The notes beneath the pieces were generated by a model. That model was given only the letters and a program-made list of their open reading frames with translations. It was not told where the DNA came from and did no database searches. Positions 1 to 5,816 of a stretch of DNA of 19,742 nt are shown here, in pieces (positions within the stretch are counted from its first letter, which is position 1; every line of letters begins with the position of its first letter). The position numbers and the translations under genes are program-made. Origin of the DNA: DATDYW01 sp036516995 (GTDB taxonomy: Bacteria; Patescibacteriota; Minisyncoccia; Phycocordibacterales; JAACPR01); assembly GCA_036516995.1 (NCBI GenBank), contig DATDYW010000017.1, forward strand, positions 1-19,742, read 5' to 3'.

Positions 1-1
1 C

Positions 2-190
2 TACGTGCGCGACTGTGAGGACTACTGCCCGCCAAACGGGTTGGCTACGTACAAGGTTTGGCAGCTCAGTGCCGCCGATTTTGGGCGCTGCGCAGATGAT
101 TCTTGCGACGCCGAGTGTACCTCGGGTGAAATTGCCTGCGAGGCTGTTCCTTGCGATGCGGAAGAGGCGGACTGCTCGGGTACGGAGTAG
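2..190 (+). CDS. Cys-rich protein, C-terminal fragment (start outside window)
   Basis: The frame is open at the window edge and ends with TAG at 188-190; the N-terminus is missing. The visible 62 residues are acidic and hold eight cysteines. The last six follow the spacing C-x4-C-x3-C-x6-C-x4-C-x6-C. This matches the last six cysteines of the membrane-anchored protein at 1850-2230 (C-x5-C-x4-C-x6-C-x4-C-x10-C), and both share a SAAD block just before the first of the six and a C-E pair at the fourth. I infer a paralogue, probably with an N-terminal membrane anchor and an extracytoplasmic disulfide-bonded or metal-binding domain. The biochemical function is unknown. A GTG at 5 could be mistaken for a start but the frame continues upstream. 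A terminator follows. Confidence 0.6.
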   Translation, partial: YVRDCEDYCPPNGLATYKVWQLSAADFGRCADDSCDAECTSGEIACEAVPCDAEEADCSGTE

Positions 191-221
191 GGGGTAACGA
201 GAATCAGGGCGCGACACCTCC

Positions 222-247
222 GGCAGTAACCTGCCTTGCTTTTTTTG
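222..247 (+). terminator. Intrinsic terminator after the Cys-rich fragment
   Basis: GGCAG (222-226), loop TAAC, CTGCC (231-235), then TTGCTTTTTTTG. The short stem with a strong T-run is 32 bases after the stop codon. Confidence 0.65.
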
Positions 248-257
248 ATACTCCTTG

Positions 258-263
258 TATCGT
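258..263 (+). promoter_or_regulatory. Possible -10 element (TATCGT) before the membrane protein
   Basis: TATCGT lies 9 bases before the ATG at 272, within the range seen for other TAnnnT boxes in this window. No clear -35 hexamer and no Shine-Dalgarno are visible. TATGAT at 264-269 is closer to consensus but only three bases from the ATG. Weak call. Confidence 0.25.
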
Positions 264-271
264 TATGATAA

Positions 272-940
272 ATGAACCCTTCTTCCATGCTCAAGCGCAT
301 CAACGAAAAAGTTAAGGAGCACACCGGAGCCCCCCTCTGGCTCCTGACCGTTGTGCGTGGCCTCTACCAGGTCGTGGATTGGCTGTTCGACAATCCGCTC
401 TACGTGGCAGCCATTGTCTACTTTGGCCCCGTGAAAGCTTTCGCGGTGATGACGCTGGCATCGGCGGCGCTCAACAGCACCTACCTGCTGATTCACCAGA
501 AAACCGGCATTGACTGGCTCGGGATTTCCGCCATCAAAACCGCCGCGCTGGCAACCGAGGAGCACTCCATCATTGACCACTTCTGGGGCAAACGCTTCAG
601 GTTTCCGCCGCTCACCTGGATTTACAGGGTCATCGTGGCGTTGCCCGTAGCTGTGGCGAAAATAATCCTGTGGGCAATCAACCGCGGCCACGGAACGGCC
701 TTCGTTGTGCTGAGCATCTTCCAGGATTCCTTCGTCACCACCGCCTACTTCAGGCATGGGAAGACCGGCCCGCTAGACCGCAGCGACTGGAAAATCTTCC
801 TCGCTAGCCTGGTGATTTCGAACATTTACTGGACCGTCCGGTGGGGTGTTATCGTCGAAATCGCCATTGCCCTGTGGAAACGCTTTGGCGCCCCGCTCGC
901 CGAGGCGGCGAGCAGCCTCTTCCAGTACCTAGCGCCGTGA
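272..940 (+). CDS. Hypothetical multi-pass membrane protein
   Basis: A 222-residue protein that I cannot assign to a family. It begins with a short basic-acidic amphipathic stretch, followed by hydrophobic segments at about 21-39, 42-73, 115-136, 142-160 and 173-202. It is therefore likely an inner membrane protein with four to six crossings. Between the second and third segments lies a polar loop (about 75-112) with HQKTG, TEEHS and a basic GKRFRF stretch. Aromatic residues, especially Trp and Tyr, are frequent near the membrane edges. The ATG at 272 is the first Met in frame and has no Shine-Dalgarno. The gene stands alone between two terminators, and the second overlaps its last four codons. 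Composition is GC-rich, unlike the next block. Confidence 0.7.
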   Translation: MNPSSMLKRINEKVKEHTGAPLWLLTVVRGLYQVVDWLFDNPLYVAAIVYFGPVKAFAVMTLASAALNSTYLLIHQKTGIDWLGISAIKTAALATEEHSIIDHFWGKRFRFPPLTWIYRVIVALPVAVAKIILWAINRGHGTAFVVLSIFQDSFVTTAYFRHGKTGPLDRSDWKIFLASLVISNIYWTVRWGVIVEIAIALWKRFGAPLAEAASSLFQYLAP

Positions 941-963
941 CCGTGGCGCTAGGTTTTCCTTTT
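927..963 (+). terminator. Strong intrinsic terminator overlapping the end of the membrane protein gene
   Basis: ACCTAGCGCC (927-936) pairs perfectly with GGCGCTAGGT (945-954) across an 8-base loop and is followed by TTTTCCTTTT. The left arm encodes the last codons of the 222-residue protein, and the stop codon TGA (938-940) is in the loop. Confidence 0.85.
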
Positions 964-971
964 CCCAGCCG

Positions 972-980
972 TGCTAGCCT
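972..980 (+). promoter_or_regulatory. Extended -10 element before the 275-residue hypothetical gene
   Basis: TG-C-TAGCCT has the TGn-TAnnnT form of an extended -10 box. Its last base is 13 bases before the ATG at 993, so the expected transcript would start within a few bases of the start codon. No Shine-Dalgarno is visible. Confidence 0.35.
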
Positions 981-992
981 TGCGTCATCGAG

Positions 993-1820
993 ATGATCAA
1001 ATACACAAGGCTCTCCGAGGCGCTTGATCAGTTAGAGAAACGCAAGCATTTAAGGCCCAAGGTAGAGGCTCTATTGCTTGATCGTGGAGTGGGGCTCCCT
1101 TGGAGCCCCGAGCTTTGTAAGGGCAAGCCGCTAGCTATTTTCCATCGACAGGTAGCTACTCCGAACTACGAAACCTTACGCTTCTTAAGTATTGCTAGTG
1201 GGTTTGGGCTAGAACCACTAATTCTGGAATATCACGACGATCTCCACTCAATGGCGAATGTATTCAAAAAATCACTTGTTCGGCTACCAGTAATTAGAAA
1301 AATTAGCCTGCGTGGGTGCCTAAACTATAAAAACGAGTGGGTTATTCCCCACACTTTAATTAACAAGAGACTACGTCTTAACGACATCACCACATGTACC
1401 GGCCAATCACTGCCCGAACTACATAAGGACCTCTTCCGGGCCGTAAACTTTTCGTCCCTCGCAAACTCACTCGACCTCTCCTCTTGGTATCGTTCGGCGG
1501 GAGGAAAAGCAGAAATATATTACTCACCCTTTCTTAGTCTGTTTGTTGCACACGCCATCCTATTTGAAAGTTTCTCCTATTCTCGCGAGGAAATAGAGTT
1601 CACTGAGAAAATAGTGCAACCCGCCATAGACGAGTCGGTCAGATCGTTCGGGGTAGCGCCATTAATCGTACCTTTAAATCCAACCGGCATCGAAGACGCC
1701 CAATTTTGGACCTGCTACCCACCAGAGGTGGGACAGGCCCTCGAAACAAAGTGCTCGCTTGAGAAAAGACGGGAGGCTGTTGCTCACCCGCGCGTGACAC
1801 AGAAGAGTCAGATACAATAG
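993..1820 (+). CDS. Conserved-looking hypothetical protein, 275 residues
   Basis: A soluble protein without membrane segments or signal peptide. Recognisable blocks include FHRQVATPNYETLRFLS (about 50-66), GLEPLILEYHDD (about 72-83), SLDLSSWYRSAGGKAEIYY (about 159-177), a FLSLFVAHAILFESF stretch (about 180-194), and FGVAPLIVPLNPTGIEDAQFW (about 219-239). I recall the same block order in unannotated proteins of Parcubacteria, but I cannot verify this and know no function. The C-terminal 30 residues are basic and look less constrained. The gene is low in GC compared with the flanking genes and starts the low-GC block. It ends 29 bases before the Cys-rich gene, so co-transcription is possible, although a separate promoter lies at its stop codon. 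Confidence 0.75.
   Translation: MIKYTRLSEALDQLEKRKHLRPKVEALLLDRGVGLPWSPELCKGKPLAIFHRQVATPNYETLRFLSIASGFGLEPLILEYHDDLHSMANVFKKSLVRLPVIRKISLRGCLNYKNEWVIPHTLINKRLRLNDITTCTGQSLPELHKDLFRAVNFSSLANSLDLSSWYRSAGGKAEIYYSPFLSLFVAHAILFESFSYSREEIEFTEKIVQPAIDESVRSFGVAPLIVPLNPTGIEDAQFWTCYPPEVGQALETKCSLEKRREAVAHPRVTQKSQIQ
1813..1818 (+). promoter_or_regulatory. Near-consensus -10 (TACAAT) for the Cys-rich/kinase pair
   Basis: TACAAT overlaps the stop codon region of the upstream gene and lies 31 bases before the next ATG, leaving a short leader with a good Shine-Dalgarno. GTGACA at 1794-1799 resembles a -35 hexamer but the 13-base spacer is too short, so the assignment rests on the -10 alone. Confidence 0.35.
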
Positions 1821-1834
1821 AGCGGTACGAGTAT

Positions 1835-1841
1835 GGAGAGG
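1835..1841 (+). promoter_or_regulatory. Shine-Dalgarno GGAGAGG for the Cys-rich gene
   Basis: GGAGAGG ends 8 bases before the ATG at 1850 and fixes this start. It contrasts with the SD-less starts of the promoter-proximal genes in this window. Confidence 0.7.
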
Positions 1842-1849
1842 CGCAAAAT

Positions 1850-2230
1850 ATGAAAACCCCAAGACGAGTACCCGTTTTCTTGTTTATGATCGTCGCCACT
1901 GTTCTTCTTATTGGTGCCCGCAGATTTCAGAAAGATTATATCGAACGTGATTATCCTCTAACGGTTTATGCGGATTGCGACCAAGAAAAACACAATTGTT
2001 TTATTGCCGACGAAGAGTCTGCCGATAGCGATTTCCAACAGGAGCCTTACATGAAAATTTTAATATCTGCAGCTGACGCTCCTCTGTGTCTCGAAGAACA
2101 TGTATGTCAAAATTTTGAATGTCCCCCAGACGCAGACCTCTGTGAAATAACTTACTGCTCGACAGAGTCTCTAGAAGAAGGGGAGGGGTGCACGGGTGAT
2201 GTTGAGGCTTCTTCAACTAGAAATGGCTGA
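1850..2230 (+). CDS. Membrane-anchored Cys-rich extracytoplasmic protein
   Basis: A 126-residue protein with one N-terminal membrane segment (about 8-22, VPVFLFMIVATVLLI) after a basic start (KTPRR). This predicts a cytoplasmic N-terminus and an external acidic domain. The domain begins with DYPLTVYADCD and holds eight cysteines at 43, 50, 80, 86, 91, 98, 103 and 114. The last six share spacing, the SAAD block and the C-E pair with the fragment at 2-190, so the two are likely paralogues. No known domain is recognised; disulfide bonding or metal binding are the obvious options. The gene overlaps the following histidine kinase by 35 bases, with the kinase Shine-Dalgarno inside this gene. That suggests translational coupling and a shared role, perhaps as a ligand or accessory of the sensor. 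It is low-GC like its neighbours. Confidence 0.7.
   Translation: MKTPRRVPVFLFMIVATVLLIGARRFQKDYIERDYPLTVYADCDQEKHNCFIADEESADSDFQQEPYMKILISAADAPLCLEEHVCQNFECPPDADLCEITYCSTESLEEGEGCTGDVEASSTRNG
2182..2188 (+). promoter_or_regulatory. Shine-Dalgarno GGAGGGG for the histidine kinase
   Basis: This purine run lies inside the Cys-rich gene. It is 7 bases before GTG 2196 and 10 before ATG 2199, favouring those starts over ATG 2223, which has no ribosome binding site. Confidence 0.55.
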
Positions 2231-3893
2231 TTTAATTAACCTCCAGTACTGCTACGACTACACCGTCAACCAAATTTCTTTTGGGCTACTTCTCTATTCA
2301 CACCTACCCGCAGCAGTAATTGCGCTGGCTCTCGGTGTCTTCATACTAATTAAAGCCAAAGACCTTTCTAGTGTCCTGTTCTTTTCTATTTGCTTCACAT
2401 TCGCCCTGTGGTGTGTCTTAGACTTGAGTAGTTGGTTCTCTTTCTTTGGTTCAGCCAACACCCTTTTCACGTGGTCGCTTCTAGACCTTCTGGCTGTGTT
2501 GATGTTCTTTTTTACATATTGGTTCTTGTACGTATTTATAACAGGAAAAGACTTGCCTAAGTGGCAAAAATGGGCTGCATGCATTGTAATTTTACCTACT
2601 GCTGTCATTGCCCTTACGGGTAACAATCTACCTCTTTACGATGCAAATATATGCGAGGCGGTTGAAAATGAAAGTCTCACGAGATACGCCTATTTTGCAG
2701 AGGCAATATTTATTCTTGCAATTGCTGTTTTTGCTATTTCTACATATCGAAAAACAGCGAAGGGTAAAGCTAGGAAACAGGTCTTTCTGGCGAGCATAGG
2801 AACTCTTGTTTTCCTTCTTTTCTTCTTCTCCTCTACCTTCTTGGTCAGTCTCTTAGCTGAGAGCGACGCCTGGGAGTACGTCTACAATTACGAAATTTAT
2901 GGCCTTTTCGGTATGCCGATTTTCTTGGCGTACTTTGTATTTCTCATTGTTCGTTATAGCGCTTTCAATATAAAAATGTTTGGCGCTCAAGCACTAACCA
3001 CTGCCCTTTTGTTAGTTCTCGGATCAGAACTTGCCTTTGCGAATAGCCTCACAGACCAAATTCTAGTTGGGGTAACACTTATTCTGACCTCGATTGTGGG
3101 TCTTATTCTCGTAAAAAGTGTGCGCCGAGAGATTCAGCAGAGAGAGAAAATTGAGACCCTCGCCGAAAACCTAGAGACCACGAACGTCCGGCTACTAGAG
3201 CTCGATAAGCAGAAGTCGGAGTTCGTGTCGCTCGCCAGCCACCAGCTGCGTGGGCCACTCACCGCCATCAAGGGGTACGCCTCGATGCTGGTGGAGGGGG
3301 ACTACGGTTCGATTGGATCGGAGGTGGGAGAGATACTCAAGCGCATTCAGATATCGGCGCACGACATGGCCAGGCTCATCACCGACTACCTCGACGTCAG
3401 CCGAATCGAGCTCGGCCGAATGAAGTACACCAGCGAGCGGTTCTCGATGCGCGATTTGGTGCAGGAGGTGGCAAAGGAGATCGCCCCGAACATTCCCGCC
3501 GACAAGGTTAAGCTCTCGATTAACATCAGCGCCGACTCGATCGATGTCGTTGGCGACCGCAACAAGCTCAAGCAGGTGGTCGGAAACTTCATCGACAACG
3601 CGGTGAAGTACACGCCGCAGGGCGAGGTGCAGGTGTCGCTCGCGCGGCAGAACGGCAAGGCACGCTTCGAGGTGCGCGACAACGGCCTCGGCATCTCACC
3701 GCAGTCGCTCGCCGGCCTCTTCCAGAAGTTCGCCCGCGCCCAGAACGCCTCGAAGTCCAATATCCGCGGCACCGGCCTCGGCCTCTACATCGCCAAGACC
3801 ATTGTCGACTACCACAAGGGTGCCGTCTCGGTTAAGTCAGACGGGGAAGGGAAGGGCTCAACGTTTGCCTTCGAGATTCCCCTGGCAGCCTAG
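2196..3893 (+). CDS. Multi-TM sensor histidine kinase
   Basis: A membrane-bound sensor kinase of 565 residues that should autophosphorylate on His and pass phosphate to a response regulator not in this window. About nine hydrophobic segments fill residues 28-306, in the manner of 7TM-type sensor regions. A coiled-coil-like linker (about 309-340) leads to the HisKA domain with the phospho-acceptor His349 in SLASHQLRGPL. The HATPase domain shows the N box (NFIDNAVKYTP, Asn464/Asn468), the G1 box DNGLGI (495-500) and the G2 box GTGLGLYIAKTIV (525-537). GTG 2196 or ATG 2199 fit the Shine-Dalgarno; ATG 2223 is also possible. GC content jumps from about 40% to 60-70% near 3120-3240, exactly between sensor and kinase core, which suggests a mosaic gene. 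It overlaps the Cys-rich gene and ends 27 bases before trpS. Confidence 0.95.
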   Translation: MMLRLLQLEMADLINLQYCYDYTVNQISFGLLLYSHLPAAVIALALGVFILIKAKDLSSVLFFSICFTFALWCVLDLSSWFSFFGSANTLFTWSLLDLLAVLMFFFTYWFLYVFITGKDLPKWQKWAACIVILPTAVIALTGNNLPLYDANICEAVENESLTRYAYFAEAIFILAIAVFAISTYRKTAKGKARKQVFLASIGTLVFLLFFFSSTFLVSLLAESDAWEYVYNYEIYGLFGMPIFLAYFVFLIVRYSAFNIKMFGAQALTTALLLVLGSELAFANSLTDQILVGVTLILTSIVGLILVKSVRREIQQREKIETLAENLETTNVRLLELDKQKSEFVSLASHQLRGPLTAIKGYASMLVEGDYGSIGSEVGEILKRIQISAHDMARLITDYLDVSRIELGRMKYTSERFSMRDLVQEVAKEIAPNIPADKVKLSINISADSIDVVGDRNKLKQVVGNFIDNAVKYTPQGEVQVSLARQNGKARFEVRDNGLGISPQSLAGLFQKFARAQNASKSNIRGTGLGLYIAKTIVDYHKGAVSVKSDGEGKGSTFAFEIPLAA

Positions 3894-3905
3894 CCGAGCG
3901 CGGGT

Positions 3906-3911
3906 TAGGAT
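3906..3911 (+). promoter_or_regulatory. -10 element TAGGAT before trpS
   Basis: TAGGAT ends 10 bases before the trpS ATG at 3921 and no Shine-Dalgarno is present, which fits a leaderless transcript. No convincing -35 is seen. Confidence 0.4.
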
Positions 3912-3920
3912 TGGCCAGCT

Positions 3921-4865
3921 ATGGCTCAGAAAATCGTCCTCACCGGCATCCAGCCCTCGGGGCAGCTGCACGTCGGCAACTACTTCGGCACTATCGTGCC
4001 GCTGGTGGGGCTACAGGGCGAAGAGCGCGAGGTGCGGGCGATGATTGCCGACCAGCACGCGCTGACCACCGTGCGCGACGCGGCCGAGCTTCGCGCCTCG
4101 ACCCCCGAGATTGCCGGCATCCTGCTCGCGGCCGGGCTCAAGGACGACGTCGCCCTCTTCCGCCAGTCCGACGTCCCCGAGCACGCCGAGCTCGCCTGGT
4201 ACCTCTCCTGCCTCACCACGGTGCCGTACCTGATGCGAGCCCACTCGTACAAAGACGCGGTGGCGAAGGGCGTCGAGCCCTCCGCCGGCACCTTCTACTA
4301 CCCGCTCTTGATGGCCGCCGATATCCTCGCCGAGGATTCTGACCTCGTGCCGGTGGGTAAAGACCAACAGCAGCATATTGAGTTCACCCGTGACTTCGCG
4401 CAGAAGTTCAACAACGCGTATGGCGAGACATTCAAGATGCCGGAGGGTCTCATCTCGGAGGATGTGGGTACTGTTCCGGGCACCGATGGCCGAAAAATGA
4501 GCAAGAGCTATGGCAACGTCATTCCACTCTTGGCCACGCGTGATGAGCTGGCGAAACAGGTGATGTCTATCGTCACCGACTCCTCGGGCGACGTCCCGCA
4601 GAACGTCTACGCTATTCACGCACTGCTCAAACCAAAAGCCGAGCTCAACACCCTCTACGCCGAGAAAGCAGGAAAGTACAAAGATCTCAAGGAGGCGCTG
4701 CTCGAGGACCTCGGTGCCTTCCTCGCGCCGCTCCGCGAGCGCTACGCCGCCATCGCCGCCGACCCCACCGCCCTTGAGTCTCGCCTCGCCTCTGGTGCCA
4801 ATCGCGCCCGCGAAGTCGCTGGCGGAGTTCTTTCCCGAGTACGGAAAGCTGTTGGCCTCCGCTAA
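3921..4865 (+). CDS. trpS: Tryptophanyl-tRNA synthetase
   Basis: A cytoplasmic class Ic aminoacyl-tRNA synthetase that charges tRNA-Trp using ATP. The 314 residues are close to the usual bacterial length of 320-340. The N-terminal Rossmann core shows TGIQPSGQLHVGNYFG with the HIGH-type motif HVGN at 17-20. The active-site block PVGKDQQQHIEFTRD lies at about 143-157, and the signature loop KMSKS at 192-196. The helical C-terminal anticodon-binding part follows (about 205-314). The ATG at 3921 places the HIGH motif at the usual distance from the N-terminus. The last seven codons and stop lie in a segment that is tandemly duplicated downstream (4842-5044), but the protein end looks normal. A RAYT transposase gene faces it from the other strand. 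Confidence 0.97.
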   Translation: MAQKIVLTGIQPSGQLHVGNYFGTIVPLVGLQGEEREVRAMIADQHALTTVRDAAELRASTPEIAGILLAAGLKDDVALFRQSDVPEHAELAWYLSCLTTVPYLMRAHSYKDAVAKGVEPSAGTFYYPLLMAADILAEDSDLVPVGKDQQQHIEFTRDFAQKFNNAYGETFKMPEGLISEDVGTVPGTDGRKMSKSYGNVIPLLATRDELAKQVMSIVTDSSGDVPQNVYAIHALLKPKAELNTLYAEKAGKYKDLKEALLEDLGAFLAPLRERYAAIAADPTALESRLASGANRAREVAGGVLSRVRKAVGLR

Positions 4866-4877
4866 AATAAATTCCCA

Positions 4878-4896
4878 ATAAACCCAGCCTTAGCCT
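4878..4896 (+). repeat. REP copy 1
   Basis: ATAAACCCAGCCTTAGCCT, in the spacer just after trpS. It is identical to the core at 4974, 5676 and, inverted, 5715. Confidence 0.75.
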
Positions 4897-4957
4897 CGCC
4901 GACGGGACAAAAAATCAAAAAACCATTCTGGGGTGAACGGAAAGCTGTTGGCCTCCG

Positions 4958-5641
4958 CTAAAATAAATTCCCAATAAACCCAGCCTTAGCCTCGCCGACG
5001 GGACGCGGGGTGCTCAAAAAATCAAAAAACCATTCTGGGGTGAAGCCGAGTGCAATGATATCGGCTATGAATTTTTCACCAAGAATTCGCCGTTCAGGCC
5101 TCTCAACAGCAAGATAGTCCGGTAGGCTAGACCAGCCATATCTTTTTAGCACTTCGAATATTTCCTGCGGCGAACAGTTTGTATGCTGGGAAATTTTTTT
5201 TGGGTTTGCGTGGATATAGCCGGCTAAGTGGAGTAGATACCGATTATCTTTAACCTCTTTGGCCCTATAGGGTCCTTGAAATAGCCTGCCGCCTCGACGG
5301 TGGCGGGCATTGAAGTAGCAGCTGTACCCAGTAGTAAATTTATGCACGAAGCGGGCGACACCGCCCGGCTCAACCTCTCTAAGGGTTAAGTGTAAATGGT
5401 TCGGCATCAAACAATAGGGACCAATTTCAACGAGTGGGTTGCCTCGCTCTAGCCAAAGTTGATCACCAAGACTCAGTCCGGGCTTTTCGCTCAACTCAAT
5501 GTTCGTAGTCGAATTCGCAATGTACAGACCAGCAAGACATCGCTCATAGTCTAATTCGTCTTCGAAAACTGTCCGTTTTTCCGTACCGCGATTGCAAATG
5601 TGGTAAATGCCGCCAGGGCGAAACTTCTCCTTTCTTGGCAT
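4958..5641 (-). CDS. REP-associated Y1 (HUH) transposase, RAYT / IS200-like
   Basis: A 227-residue Y1-transposase-fold protein, a family that nicks single-stranded DNA at REP hairpins. The N-terminus RPGGIYHICNRGTEKRTVF is typical. The HUH motif is HLH at 82-84 within MPNHLHLTL. Candidate catalytic tyrosines are Tyr106 and Tyr109 in GYSCYFN, followed by the family block RRGGRLFQGPYRAKEV (about 115-130) and YIHANP (about 142-147). The reading frame is intact. REP copies lie in its own 3' end, downstream, and as an inverted pair upstream, as expected for a RAYT and its cognate REPs. The last residues (GEAKAGFIGNLF) are encoded by a REP copy. It starts with ATG after GGGAGA, which is very close to the ATG; a TAGATT box lies 12 bases upstream. 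It is convergent with trpS. Confidence 0.92.
   Translation of the reverse strand: MPRKEKFRPGGIYHICNRGTEKRTVFEDELDYERCLAGLYIANSTTNIELSEKPGLSLGDQLWLERGNPLVEIGPYCLMPNHLHLTLREVEPGGVARFVHKFTTGYSCYFNARHRRGGRLFQGPYRAKEVKDNRYLLHLAGYIHANPKKISQHTNCSPQEIFEVLKRYGWSSLPDYLAVERPERRILGEKFIADIIALGFTPEWFFDFLSTPRPVGEAKAGFIGNLF
4974..4992 (+). repeat. REP copy 2, inside the transposase 3' end
   Basis: Same 19-base core as copy 1, 96 bases further on. On the minus strand it encodes part of the transposase C-terminus. Confidence 0.75.
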
Positions 5642-5652
5642 TCTCCCAACCT

Positions 5653-5658
5653 AATCTA
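5653..5658 (-). promoter_or_regulatory. -10-like TAGATT before the transposase
   Basis: On the minus strand TAGATT ends 12 bases before the transposase ATG at 5641. The form and distance match the other TAnnnT boxes in the window. Confidence 0.3.
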
Positions 5659-5675
5659 TTCCACCTAAAGCGCCG

Positions 5676-5733
5676 ATAAACCCAGCCTTAGCCTCTGATA
5701 AACAATAAACAACCAGGCTAAGGCTGGGTTTAT
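5676..5733. repeat. Inverted REP pair (BIME-like hairpin)
   Basis: The 19-base core ATAAACCCAGCCTTAGCCT (5676-5694) is followed, after a 20-base AT-rich loop, by its perfect inverse at 5715-5733. It lies 35 bases upstream of the transposase start, between two divergent genes, and can form a large hairpin in DNA or RNA. Confidence 0.88.
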
Positions 5734-5797
5734 TAGTGGTAGAATCGGCCGGCTCCGAAAAGGGCGCTTAGCCAGATTAATCAGAGGGGCCAAAAAT

Positions 5798-5803
5798 TAG
5801 ACT
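5798..5803 (+). promoter_or_regulatory. -10-like TAGACT before the YceI-like gene
   Basis: TAGACT ends 14 bases before the ATG at 5817. TAAACG just after it is an alternative. There is no Shine-Dalgarno and no clear -35. Confidence 0.3.
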
Positions 5804-5816
5804 AAACGCCACAAAA

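Larger units (their letters stand above)
4842..5044. repeat. 96-bp tandem duplication spanning the trpS tail and RAYT tail
   Basis: Copy 1 is 4842-4937 and copy 2 is 4938-5044. They are identical except for 11 bases (5005-5015, GCGGGGTGCTC) present only in copy 2. Each copy holds the last 24 bases of trpS, one REP sequence and the end of the transposase gene. Copy 2 supplies the functional end of the transposase and copy 1 the functional end of trpS. The other halves are relics. Confidence 0.9.

Noticed and set aside
4011..4619. Long minus-strand frames opposite trpS, and similar ones opposite aspS, scpA and the HIT gene
   Set aside because: Their composition follows the GC-rich codon structure of the sense genes and they show no domain or ribosome binding site.
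4866..5735. CRISPR array
   Set aside because: The repeats are REP cores in two orientations with irregular spacing and a RAYT gene beside them; there are no regular spacers or cas genes.
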